Notes under the pieces: model-generated | Told to the model about the DNA's origin: nothing | Databases searched by the model: none | Seen by the model: only the letters and a program-made list of their open reading frames with translations | Shown here: piece by piece, positions 7,105-13,744 of the stretch | How the letters are laid out: each line of letters starts with the position of its first letter | Numbering within the stretch: the stretch's first letter is position 1 | Made by a program: the position numbers and the translations under genes | Assembly (NCBI GenBank): GCA_034430515.1 | Contig: DAOUEP010000029.1 | Coordinates: 1-14,148 of the forward strand | Source of the DNA: DAOUEH01 sp034430515 | GTDB lineage: Bacteria; Chloroflexota; Dehalococcoidia; Dehalococcoidales; RBG-16-60-22 | Direction: 5' to 3' | DNA: 14,148 bases

Positions 7105-8332
7105 CTTTATCCTCCAGTAGCTTCAGGACTCCGGCGATGTCGGGCGCTTCCCGGCGCGCCTTAGTCTTATCTATAACGACGAACACGGGCGCTTTGTCTC
7201 TTACTTCGATAGTCCGGTCGGCGTCCAGGGGCTTGCCGCCCAGGTCGAGCGCAACGCTGTAGCCTTTCTCGCGCAGGGCCGCGCCGAGCCGGAAGGAGTC
7301 CTTGATGACGCCGGATTTCAGCCGCACCAGCACGCTTTTCTCCTCCATCGGGGCGACGGCCTCCGGCCTGACCAGGTTCATCAGGGCGTCCGTATCGAGG
7401 GCGAAACCGGCGGCGGGCACGTCTCCACCCCCCATGGCCGGTATCAGGGCGTCGTAGCGGCCGCCGCCGCCTACTCTCTCGCCAGCGCTGTAGAGATGGA
7501 AGATGACGCCGGTATAATACTCAAAACCCGCCCCGGAGGCGATGTCTATCTTGCCAGCACAGTTCAACTCGTCGAGGACGGTCACCGTGGCCAGGAAATC
7601 GTCCAGATAAGGGGCCAGTTCGGGCATCTCGCCGGCGAGCTCGACACCCTGGCGGCTCAGGAAGGCGGGCGACCTGCCCTTCGTGCCCAGCAGCGGCCGG
7701 ATGGCCCGGCCCAGGCCCGGCGAGTCTCTAGTTATCTCGGCCAGCAGGTCGGCGTCGCCGTCGAGGATGCGGTCGAAGGTGCGGTGCCGCTCCTCGGGGC
7801 TGAGGCCCAGCTTCTCCAGCAGCGCCCGCACCAGACCGGCGTGCGAGAGGCGCACCTCGACGTCCTTCAGTCCCAGCTGCCGGAGCGTCTCCAGCGAGAG
7901 GGCCACCAGCTCGGCATCGGCCAGCGCCGCGCCGGCCCCGATAAGCTCCACGCCGCACTGCCAGCGCTCCCGCGGGCGCTCCGGGGACTCCTCGAAGATG
8001 AAGATATTGGCGGCGTAAAAGAGGCGGGCGACGCCTTCGTCTCGCAGGCTCTCGGCGTAGTAGCGCGCCACCGGGATGGTGCCGTCGGGCCGCAGCACGA
8101 CCCGCTCGCCGCTCCAGCCGTCCCAGTCCAGGAAGGAATAGACCTTGCCGAGCCGGCCCGGCGTGAGCGTCCCCGCCGAAGTAAACAGGTGCAGGTACTC
8201 GATGGTGGGCGTCCTTACCTCGCGGTAGCCCCACCCCGTAAAACAGCGGCGGCAGATGGCCTCCACCCCCCGGAAGACCTGCATCTCCTCCGGGGAGAGG
8301 TCGCGCATGCCCTTGGCTCGCGGAACTTTCAA
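7094..8332 (-). CDS. hisZ: ATP phosphoribosyltransferase regulatory subunit (HisRS paralog)
   Basis: HisZ resembles the catalytic core of histidyl-tRNA synthetase but does not charge tRNA. It binds short HisG and confers activity and histidine feedback control. Seen in 412 residues: RDLSPEEM (10-17), the class II motif-2 region RLFYAANIFIFEES (103-116) with WQCGVELIGA (124-133), the histidine-pocket segment GFEYYTGVIF (269-278) and GGGRYDALI (289-297). A divergent C-terminal segment (~333-410) resembles a worn anticodon-binding domain. HisRS's motif-2 arginine context and its usual RGLDYY form are altered, and adjacency to hisG favours HisZ over HisS. The start is TTG at 8332 with a GAGG site 8 nt upstream. 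First gene of the his block. Confidence 0.9.
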   Translation of the reverse strand: MKVPRAKGMRDLSPEEMQVFRGVEAICRRCFTGWGYREVRTPTIEYLHLFTSAGTLTPGRLGKVYSFLDWDGWSGERVVLRPDGTIPVARYYAESLRDEGVARLFYAANIFIFEESPERPRERWQCGVELIGAGAALADAELVALSLETLRQLGLKDVEVRLSHAGLVRALLEKLGLSPEERHRTFDRILDGDADLLAEITRDSPGLGRAIRPLLGTKGRSPAFLSRQGVELAGEMPELAPYLDDFLATVTVLDELNCAGKIDIASGAGFEYYTGVIFHLYSAGERVGGGGRYDALIPAMGGGDVPAAGFALDTDALMNLVRPEAVAPMEEKSVLVRLKSGVIKDSFRLGAALREKGYSVALDLGGKPLDADRTIEVRDKAPVFVVIDKTKARREAPDIAGVLKLLEDKGGC

Positions 8333-8364
8333 GCTAACCTCGTCTCCATCATCAGGATACTACT

Positions 8365-8393
8365 AATTTACAATAAACGGCGGCTCTATTCAA
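8365..8393 (-). promoter_or_regulatory. possible promoter of hisZGDC
   Basis: On the minus strand, TTGAAT (8393-8388) and TAAATT (8370-8365) are spaced by exactly 17 nt, each matching consensus at 4 of 6 positions. It lies about 35 nt upstream of the hisZ start. No TGTTA-N7-TAACA dyad like the one at hisB is present. No other good candidate is visible in the gap. Confidence 0.45.
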
Positions 8394-8411
8394 TCGGGGG
8401 AGGTCTCCAGA

Positions 8412-8440
8412 TTGCATAAAAACCGCCGTAGAACTATAAT
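8412..8440 (+). promoter_or_regulatory. sigma70-type promoter of the nfeD-slipin operon
   Basis: TTGCAT (8412-8417), 17-nt spacer, TATAAT (8435-8440). Predicted start of transcription is near 8447, which leaves an 18-nt leader to the ATG at 8465 and argues against initiation at the in-frame TTG at 8450. It is divergent from the his promoter; the -35 boxes are about 19 bp apart. Confidence 0.7.
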
Positions 8441-8464
8441 GAAAAGACTTTGCGGATATTATCT

Positions 8465-9775
8465 ATGGTCACCATCCGACGTATAACTCTGGCGGTGGTG
8501 CTGCTCCTGCTGGCTCTGTCGCTGGGCTCCGGCGTGCGGGCGCAGGACCGACACGTGGCGGTTATCACCATCGACGGCACGGTCAACCCGGTGCTTACCG
8601 GCTACGTGGAGCGCGGCGTCAATGAGGCCGAGGACAGTGGCGCCGAGGCCCTCATCATCCAGATAGATACCCCCGGCGGCCTCGACGATTCTACCCGCGA
8701 TATCATCAAGCTCATCGTCAACGCGCGGGTGCCGGTGGTCGTCTACGTCTCCCCGTCCGGGGCGCGGGCCGCCTCGGCGGGCTTTTACATCCTGCAATCG
8801 GCCCACGTGGCCGCCATGGCCATCAACACCGCCACCGGCGCCGCCACGCCTATCTCGCTGAGCGAGGAAGGCGAGGCCGCTGTCTCCGACGAGCTCAAGG
8901 CCAAGATGATTAACGACTCCGCCGCCTACATCCGCAGCCTGGCCGAGTCGCACGGGCGCAACGCCGACTGGGCCGAGCGCGCCGTCCGCGAGGGCGTCTC
9001 CGTCAGCGAGCAGGAAGCCCTGGAGATGAACGTCATCGAAATCGTGGCGCCCGACCTCGATGCCCTGCTGACCGCCCTGGACGGTCGCCAGGTAACCCTG
9101 CTCAACGACCAGGTAGTTACCCTGCACACCGCCGGCGCCGCCGTGGACGAAATACCCATGGGCACCTTTACCGGCTTTCTCTACGCCATCGCCGACCCCA
9201 ACATCGCCTATATCCTGCTCAGCATCGCCACGCTGGGCATCATGGCCGAGATATTCAACCCCGGTCTCATTTTCCCCGGAGTGGTGGGGGGCATCTGCCT
9301 GCTGCTGGCCTTCTTCTCGCTGGGGATGCTGCCGGTCAACTGGGCCGGCATCCTCCTCATCGTGCTGGCGGTGGGGCTCTTCATCGGGGAGGTGCTCACG
9401 ACCACCTTCGGCATCTTTACCGCCGGGGGCGTCGTGTCGCTGGTTATCGGCTCGCTGATTCTTTTCCAGGGGGCTTCCCCTGTCTTTAGCATCAGTCCCT
9501 GGCTCATCGCCACGGTGACCATCATCGTGGCCGGCGCGCTTACCTTTATCGTCCACCGCGCCATCAGGGCCCACCGTAAGCAGGCGCGCACCGGCCGCGA
9601 GGAGCTGGTCGGCAAGACGGTCCTGGTCAAGGTAGCCCTCAAGCCGGAGGGCACCGTCTTTTTCAAGGGCGAGCGCTGGACGGCCGTGCTCGATGGCGGC
9701 GAGGCCAAGCCGGGGGAAGAGGTAGTTATCAACCGGGTCGATGGTCTTACCCTGCACGTTAGCAAAAAATTATAG
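8465..9775 (+). CDS. long NfeD-family membrane protein with ClpP-class serine protease domain
   Basis: Long-form NfeD (436 residues from this start). Signal sequence 1-26 (MVTIRR, hydrophobic LAVVLLLLALSLG, likely cut after VRA). An exported ClpP/SppA-class protease domain spans ~28-200, with PSGARAASAG supplying the probable nucleophile Ser104 and ELKAKMINDSAAYIRSLAE the probable general-base Lys147, i.e. a Ser-Lys dyad. About five membrane helices follow between ~245 and 365, then a C-terminal OB-fold (GREELVGKTVLV...VDGLTLHV). Archaeal homologs cleave the C-terminal tail of the partner slipin, which is encoded two genes downstream. ATG 8465 is chosen because it gives a normal signal peptide and fits the promoter. 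No strong ribosome-binding site is visible. Confidence 0.9.
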   Translation: MVTIRRITLAVVLLLLALSLGSGVRAQDRHVAVITIDGTVNPVLTGYVERGVNEAEDSGAEALIIQIDTPGGLDDSTRDIIKLIVNARVPVVVYVSPSGARAASAGFYILQSAHVAAMAINTATGAATPISLSEEGEAAVSDELKAKMINDSAAYIRSLAESHGRNADWAERAVREGVSVSEQEALEMNVIEIVAPDLDALLTALDGRQVTLLNDQVVTLHTAGAAVDEIPMGTFTGFLYAIADPNIAYILLSIATLGIMAEIFNPGLIFPGVVGGICLLLAFFSLGMLPVNWAGILLIVLAVGLFIGEVLTTTFGIFTAGGVVSLVIGSLILFQGASPVFSISPWLIATVTIIVAGALTFIVHRAIRAHRKQARTGREELVGKTVLVKVALKPEGTVFFKGERWTAVLDGGEAKPGEEVVINRVDGLTLHVSKKL

Positions 9776-9796
9776 CAAAGGAGGGACTGGCCTGAT

Positions 9797-10078
9797 ATGC
9801 CTGTCTGGAGTATAGTTATTCTCGTTATTGTCGCCGCCGTTGTCCTCTATTTCGTCGTTCTCTGGTCGGTGCGTGCCCACCAGCGCAAGGTGGCCGCCGG
9901 CCGGGAAGAGCTGATTGGCCGGACGGCTGTGGTGGAGGTTCCCCTGGAGCCCAAGGGAGTGGTGCTCGTCGAGGGCGAGCACTGGACGGCCGTGGCCGAA
10001 AGCGGCAGCATCGCAGCCGAAGAGGAGGTGATTATTACCAAAATCGATGGTCTCAAGTTGACCGTAACCAGGAAATAA
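9797..10078 (+). CDS. short NfeD-like protein: membrane anchor plus OB-fold
   Basis: A 93-residue protein with one N-terminal membrane helix (VIVAAVVLYFVVLW region, ~5-24) followed by an OB-fold of the NfeD C-terminal type. It is a clear paralog of the end of the preceding gene: both carry RAH(Q/R)K, GREEL(V/I)G(K/R)T, the G(E)xWTAV core and the (I/V)DGL(T/K)L end. The ATG at 9797 is preceded by AAAGGAGG at 9777-9784, a rather long 12-nt spacing. It lies between the long NfeD and the slipin, so a role in assembling or tethering slipin complexes is a reasonable inference. There is no protease domain. Confidence 0.85.
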   Translation: MPVWSIVILVIVAAVVLYFVVLWSVRAHQRKVAAGREELIGRTAVVEVPLEPKGVVLVEGEHWTAVAESGSIAAEEEVIITKIDGLKLTVTRK

Positions 10079-10097
10079 TACTAAAGGAGGTGAACCT

Positions 10098-10847
10098 ATG
10101 GGCAACTATATCTGGATTATCATTGTCGTTGTTGTTGTTCTCATCATCGTCCCCATGGCCATTAAGATCGTCACGGAATACGAGCGCGGCGTTATCTTCC
10201 GGCTGGGGCGACTCATCGGCGCCAAGGGCCCCGGCCTCTTCCTCATCATCCCCTTCATCGACCGCATGGTCAAGGTGGACTTGCGCGTGGTGACCATGGA
10301 CGTACCCTCGCAGGAAGTCATCACCAAGGATAACGTTACCGTGCGCGTCAACGCCGTGGTCTACTTCCGCGTCGTCGACCCCGAGTCCTCCGTCGTCAAG
10401 GTGCTCGACCACATCCGGGCCACCTCGCAGATATCCCAGACGACGCTGCGTAACGTCCTGGGGCAGTCCGAGCTCGACGAGCTGCTGACCCAGCGCGAGA
10501 AGCTCAACCAGATGCTCCAGAAGATTATCGACGAGCATACCGACCCGTGGGGCGTCAAGGTCTCTACCGTGGAAATCAAGGAGGTCGAGCTGGCCGAGGA
10601 GATGAAGCGCTCCATGGCGGCCCAGGCCGAGGCAGAGCGCGAGCGGCGCGCCAAGATCATCCACGCCGAGGGCGAGCTGCAGGCCTCGGAGAAACTGGCC
10701 CAGGCGGCGGCCATCATCGGCCGGGAACCGGCGGCCATCCAGCTGCGCTACCTCTCCACGCTGACCGAGATTGCCAGCGAGAAGAACTCTACCATCCTCT
10801 TCCCCATCCCCATCGAGCTTTTCAAGGCCTTCGGGGGCAACAAATAG
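10098..10847 (+). CDS. slipin / stomatin-like SPFH-domain membrane scaffold protein
   Basis: 249 residues. N-terminal membrane hairpin or helix 5-20 (WIIIVVVVVLIIVPM), then an SPFH/band-7 domain ~27-165 (EYERGVIFRLGR, GPGLFLIIPFID, VPSQEVITKDNVTV, RNVLGQSELDELL). A charged Ala/Glu/Arg-rich coiled coil (~165-205) and a hydrophobic tail (STILFPIPIELFKAF, 231-245) follow. Slipins oligomerise into membrane microdomain scaffolds; the hydrophobic tail is the segment processed by NfeD protease in studied archaeal pairs. The ATG follows a near-perfect AAAGGAGGTGA site (10083-10093), so this is probably the most strongly translated gene of the operon. The gene ends just before a strong terminator. Confidence 0.93.
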   Translation: MGNYIWIIIVVVVVLIIVPMAIKIVTEYERGVIFRLGRLIGAKGPGLFLIIPFIDRMVKVDLRVVTMDVPSQEVITKDNVTVRVNAVVYFRVVDPESSVVKVLDHIRATSQISQTTLRNVLGQSELDELLTQREKLNQMLQKIIDEHTDPWGVKVSTVEIKEVELAEEMKRSMAAQAEAERERRAKIIHAEGELQASEKLAQAAAIIGREPAAIQLRYLSTLTEIASEKNSTILFPIPIELFKAFGGNK

Positions 10848-10884
10848 CAACAGGCGTATTCTTTAACCCATTATTCGTATAGCA

Positions 10885-10924
10885 TAAGGGCGGGGAACTT
10901 AGCATCCCCGCCCTTAAGGCTTTT
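10885..10924 (+). terminator. intrinsic terminator after the slipin gene
   Basis: Perfect 12-bp stem TAAGGGCGGGGA (10885-10896) with TCCCCGCCCTTA (10905-10916) and an 8-nt loop, followed on the plus strand by AGGCTTTT. It overlaps the stop codon of the convergent biotin ligase gene (10914-10916). The minus-strand side lacks a T-run, so it mainly serves the plus-strand operon, perhaps blocking readthrough both ways. Confidence 0.8.
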
Positions 10925-11696
10925 CCCTCAGGCTCACGTCCCCGGCGACGACGCTGATAACGCTTCCGTCCGTGAGACGCAGCACCAGGGCGCCGCTTTC
11001 GGCGACGGACTCGGCAACACCTTCGATAATATCGCCGCCGGATATTATGTCTACTCTCTTCCCTAATGTGTCCAGTCTATCGCGCCAGGCCTGAAAAATC
11101 CCCCTCCCTTCGGGGAGCTGAAGATAGAGCCGCTCGAACTCCGCCAGCAGCTCCCCCACTACAATCGCCCTGTCCACTCCCCTCCCCTCGCCCTCCAGCG
11201 ACGTGGCCTCGGCGGCAATCTCGTCAATCTCAGCGGGCCTCAAGGCGGTATTGACGCCGATGCCGACGATGGAACAGGCCACGTTCTTCCCCTTCACCTC
11301 GTTCTCGATGAGGATGCCGCCCACTTTCCTGCCGCCGATGAGGACGTCGTTGGGCCATTTCAACCGGGCTTCAAGGCCGCTTACCGCCTCGATGGTGCTG
11401 GCCGCGGCCAGCGCCGCTATCATCACCAGGTAAGGCAGGGATGCCGTTTCGGGATAGAGGACGATGGAGAGGGCGATATTGCCGGCGGGGGCGAGCCAGC
11501 GGCGCCCCAGGCGCCCCCGCCCCCCGGTCTGCTCCCCGGCGATGACGACGGTGCCCCCGGGGGCGCCCCGCCGCGCCTGGCGGCGGGCCTCGTCCATCGT
11601 CGAGGGCAGGCTGGGAAAATAAATAAGTTTGCTGCCGATTAGTGCGGTTTTCAGTTCACCGGCCAGCGCAGCATAGGGGTTTTCTCCGGTTACCAT
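10914..11696 (-). CDS. birA: biotin--[acetyl-CoA-carboxylase] ligase, monofunctional
   Basis: Activates biotin as biotinyl-AMP and attaches it to the lysine of biotin carboxyl carrier proteins. From this start it has 260 residues. Seen: substrate motif LPSTMDEAR (30-38), the biotinyl-AMP loop GRGRLGRRW (59-67), KWPNDVLI (113-120), KVGGILIE (124-131), VGIGVN (144-149), and a C-terminal SH3-like domain (~212-255). The N-terminal DNA-binding domain of regulatory BirA is absent, so it is not a repressor. ATG 11696 is preferred because an AGGG site lies about 6 nt upstream. A GTG 45 nt further up (11741) is open but lacks a ribosome-binding site. It lies 69 nt after the ArlH-like gene on the same strand and may be cotranscribed. 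Confidence 0.93.
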   Translation of the reverse strand: MVTGENPYAALAGELKTALIGSKLIYFPSLPSTMDEARRQARRGAPGGTVVIAGEQTGGRGRLGRRWLAPAGNIALSIVLYPETASLPYLVMIAALAAASTIEAVSGLEARLKWPNDVLIGGRKVGGILIENEVKGKNVACSIVGIGVNTALRPAEIDEIAAEATSLEGEGRGVDRAIVVGELLAEFERLYLQLPEGRGIFQAWRDRLDTLGKRVDIISGGDIIEGVAESVAESGALVLRLTDGSVISVVAGDVSLREKP

Positions 11697-11765
11697 GCTA
11701 CCCTGAATGATAGCATATCGCGGCGGGCGGTGCCGCAGCACTAAAGGGGAGTTATTTGATAATAG

Positions 11766-12503
11766 CTAGACCCTTACCTGCACGAAGGGGAGAATCTGGA
11801 TGCCTATCCTGGGCTTTATCTCGAACCGGATACCGGCCCGCCCCCGCCGCTCCACCCCGCCCATCTTGGTGACCTCCAGGATTTTGATGGCGCGCTGCTC
11901 GACACGGCCCGCCTCCAGCAGGATATCCGGCGTACTGAGCTTGAGGTAGTAATCGCTCATCTCGTAGGCGCGGGAGAGAGACTTGCCCTCCAGGACATAG
12001 CTGTCCATGGTCAGGACGATGGAGCGGTCGTCATCGCACAGCTGCTTGCACTGGTGCAGGAAGTTCATCTTCGTCGTCGGCCCGACGCGGGTCATGAAAG
12101 GCGAAGGCGAGTCGATGACGACCAGCCGGAAACGCCCCGGCAGCTCCTTGAGATAGCTGAGGAGGAGGTCGAGCTTAGCCTCCGGTTTCTCCATGACGTC
12201 TTCCAGGCTGATGTTGTAGATACGGAAACGGTCGGTTACCAGTTCGTGCCCTACCTCCAGGGCGATGGAATCCATCTGCGCCACCAGGGTCGTGGCCTGG
12301 TACTCCGTGGAGTAATAGACCACCGAACCCTCCTTGGAATGCAGCACCCCGCTGGCGATGTGCTGGGCCAGCACGCTCTTGCCCGTGCCGGATTCACCCT
12401 CAATCAGCACCAGAGAGCTCTCGCGAATACCACCGCCCAGGGCATCGGAGATATCCCGGACGCCGCCTCTTGCCGGACTATTTACAGTTGCCATACTCAG
12501 CAT
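11766..12503 (-). CDS. KaiC/ArlH (FlaH)-like RecA-fold ATPase
   Basis: 245 residues from ATG 12503. Single RecA/KaiC domain: DALGGGI (20-26), Walker A GESGTGKS (36-43), a catalytic-type glutamate in YSTEYQ (Glu67), Walker B RLVVIDSPS (126-134, Asp131), and a C-terminal beta-rich tail (FEIKPRIGIQILPF). The pattern (LGGGI, single domain, VxVIDS) matches archaellum ATPase ArlH/FlaH and related KaiC-like proteins better than RecA or RadA. No archaellum gene is adjacent, so the function is unknown; ATP-dependent switching or signalling is inference. The start is uncertain: GTG 12560 and ATG 12494 are in frame. I prefer 12503 because a strong hairpin (12516-12538) occupies the upstream segment and the extra residues look non-conserved. 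Confidence 0.75.
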   Translation of the reverse strand: MLSMATVNSPARGGVRDISDALGGGIRESSLVLIEGESGTGKSVLAQHIASGVLHSKEGSVVYYSTEYQATTLVAQMDSIALEVGHELVTDRFRIYNISLEDVMEKPEAKLDLLLSYLKELPGRFRLVVIDSPSPFMTRVGPTTKMNFLHQCKQLCDDDRSIVLTMDSYVLEGKSLSRAYEMSDYYLKLSTPDILLEAGRVEQRAIKILEVTKMGGVERRGRAGIRFEIKPRIGIQILPFVQVRV

Positions 12504-12515
12504 CACTAATTCAAC

Positions 12516-12538
12516 GCACCCGCTTCGGAAAGCGGTGC
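12516..12538 (-). promoter_or_regulatory. leader hairpin upstream of the ArlH-like gene
   Basis: Nine base pairs with one bulged C: GCACCCGCTT (12516-12525) against AAGCGGTGC (12530-12538), 4-nt loop, ending 12 nt before the chosen ATG. On the minus-strand transcript it would sit in the 5' leader. It has no T-run, so it is not an obvious terminator. Confidence 0.4.
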
Positions 12539-12578
12539 CGGCTCCTTCTTGAGCCGCCACCAGTCTAACCCCGCGGGT

Positions 12579-12627
12579 ATAAACGGGTCATAAACGTTCC
12601 CGGCCGGGGGATAAACATCTCGTAAAT
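12579..12627 (+). repeat. helically phased ATAAAC direct repeats in a divergent promoter gap
   Basis: ATAAAC occurs at 12579, 12590 and 12611, with a degenerate copy GTAAAT at 12622. The spacings of 11, 21 and 11 bp are close to whole helical turns. A perfect CCCGGCCGGG palindrome (12599-12608) fills the missing position. It lies between the divergent ArlH-like and TolB-like genes, with an AT-rich stretch (12668-12690) before the latter. Confidence 0.45.
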
Positions 12628-12706
12628 GATTGGCGGAGGCCCCCGCTGGACAGATAATCCTGAAACTGTTAATAATATATTAGTATTTAACTGGTAAGGT
12701 AGGGCT

Positions 12707-13609
12707 ATGAAGTTAAAAATCTCCCCGAAAAACGTGTTGCTGGTATTGTTAACCGTTGCCTCCATGGCGGTGTTGATACTGTCGTTCACCGCCTGCGGCA
12801 AAGAGGCGGGGCCGCCCGGCAGCCGGATTGCCTTCTATTCCAACCCTGACGGCAACAATGAGATATACGTCATGGACGCCGACGGCACCAACCTGACGCA
12901 ACTGACCGATAACGGCGCCTGGAACGTGGCGCCGGCCTGGTCGCCCGACGGCAGTAAAATCGTCTTCAGCTCCAGTGCACCGGGATATCTCAATATCTGC
13001 GTCATCAATAGCGACGGCACCGGCATGATAAATCTGACCAATACTGCCGCCACCGACGGAGACCCAGACTGGTCGCCCGACGGCAGTAAAATAGCCTTCA
13101 GCTCCGAGCGGGACGGCAACCCGGAAATATACGTGATGGATGCCGACGGCGCCAACCAGACACGGCTGACCGATAACGATGCCAATGACTACGTGCCGAT
13201 CTGGTCGCCCGACGGGACCAAAATAGCCTACCACTCCGATGCCGACGATGACTTCGAGATATACGTCATGGACGCCGACGGTGCCAACCAGGTACAGCTC
13301 ACCGCGAACGATGCCATGGACTTGTCCCCCGCCTGGTCGCCCGACGGCAGCCAAATTATATTCAGCTCCGAGCGGGACGGAAATTTCGAGATATACGTGA
13401 TGGATGCCGATGGCGCCAACCAGACACGTCTTACGGATAACAGTACCAGAGACATCAAGGTTGACTGGTCGGCCGAAAATAACCGGATAGTTTTTGTTTC
13501 CGACCGGGACGGCAACTCGGAGATATACAGCATGAACCCGGACGGCTCGGACCCCAAACGCCTGACGGATAATGACGCCGATGATTTCTGGCCGGCCTGG
13601 TCGCGCTGA
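12707..13609 (+). CDS. TolB-like six-bladed beta-propeller lipoprotein
   Basis: 300 residues. N-terminal charged segment and membrane helix ending in FTAC, a near-standard lipobox with Cys30, so the mature protein is probably a lipoprotein on the outer face of the membrane. Residues 41-300 are six consecutive repeats of 44 residues (starting 41, 85, 129, 173, 217, 261) of the form I-x-F-x-S-x(2)-DGNxEIYVMDADGxNxxxLTDN...WSPDGS, i.e. WD40-like/TolB (PD40) blades that would form one closed propeller. Blades 3 and 5 are nearly identical. The ATG follows AAGGTAGGG with short spacing. No Tol-Pal genes are nearby, so this is not TolB itself; a binding or scaffold role is inferred. It ends 16 nt before a hairpin. 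Confidence 0.87.
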   Translation: MKLKISPKNVLLVLLTVASMAVLILSFTACGKEAGPPGSRIAFYSNPDGNNEIYVMDADGTNLTQLTDNGAWNVAPAWSPDGSKIVFSSSAPGYLNICVINSDGTGMINLTNTAATDGDPDWSPDGSKIAFSSERDGNPEIYVMDADGANQTRLTDNDANDYVPIWSPDGTKIAYHSDADDDFEIYVMDADGANQVQLTANDAMDLSPAWSPDGSQIIFSSERDGNFEIYVMDADGANQTRLTDNSTRDIKVDWSAENNRIVFVSDRDGNSEIYSMNPDGSDPKRLTDNDADDFWPAWSR

Positions 13610-13625
13610 GGCACGACTCCCCGCC

Positions 13626-13649
13626 CGGGCCGATATTGACATCGGCCCG
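13626..13649 (+). terminator. hairpin after the propeller gene, overlapping the rRNA -35 box
   Basis: Perfect 9-bp stem CGGGCCGAT (13626-13634) and ATCGGCCCG (13641-13649) with loop ATTGAC. There is no T-run after it, so termination would be weak or factor-assisted. The loop and first base of the 3' arm spell the -35 box of the rRNA promoter. Confidence 0.55.
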
Positions 13650-13665
13650 TCGATTATGCTATTAT
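13636..13665 (+). promoter_or_regulatory. rRNA operon promoter
   Basis: Consensus -35 TTGACA (13636-13641), 18-nt spacer, -10 TATTAT (13660-13665), predicted start near 13672, about 75 nt before mature 16S rRNA. No GC-rich discriminator is evident (GAAACTT follows the -10). Confidence 0.7.
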
Positions 13666-13673
13666 GAAACTTG

Positions 13674-13703
13674 CGCCCTAGCGGCGTTTTTGCACCTTAA
13701 CAA
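13674..13703 (+). promoter_or_regulatory. rRNA leader: short hairpin with T-run, then boxA-like element
   Basis: CGCC (13674-13677) pairs with GGCG (13683-13686), followed by five Ts (13687-13691). The following TGCACCTTAACAA (13691-13703) matches the E. coli rRNA boxA (TGCTCTTTAACAA) at 11 of 13 positions. BoxA recruits NusB/NusE for antitermination in rRNA operons, consistent with its place in the leader. Confidence 0.6.
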
Positions 13704-13744
13704 CTGGATAGCGGAAGGAAGGTTCTAAACCAAGTCAATCACTT

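Noticed and set aside
8377..8429. ACGGCGG / CCGCCGT inverted repeat in the his-nfeD divergent gap, considered as an operator or leader hairpin
   Set aside because: The 7-bp arms are 39 bp apart and no plausible transcript contains both; in a GC-rich genome this may be chance.
8450..8464. TTG start for the long NfeD, 15 nt upstream of the chosen ATG
   Set aside because: It would lie within about 3 nt of the predicted transcription start and lacks a ribosome-binding site; ATG 8465 gives a normal signal peptide.
8459..9757. Long open frame (432 codons) antisense to the long NfeD gene
   Set aside because: Composition is low-complexity (Asp/Gly/Gln/His-rich) as expected from the complement of a GC-rich gene. 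It has no recognisable domain, and the plus strand holds a clear NfeD.
11697..11741. Upstream GTG extension of the biotin ligase (adds MLRHRPPRYAIIQGS)
   Set aside because: No ribosome-binding site precedes it, and the added residues do not resemble the family; ATG 11696 has AGGG at proper spacing.
12668..12684. TGTTA half-site upstream of the propeller gene, considered as a third HisB-type operator
   Set aside because: The partner half-site is ATTAG rather than TAACA at the required spacing, so it does not match the dyad.
12749..13642. Open frame of 297 codons antisense to the propeller gene
   Set aside because: Its apparent repeats are the reverse complement of the TolB-like blades; the plus-strand product has a signal peptide and a lipobox.
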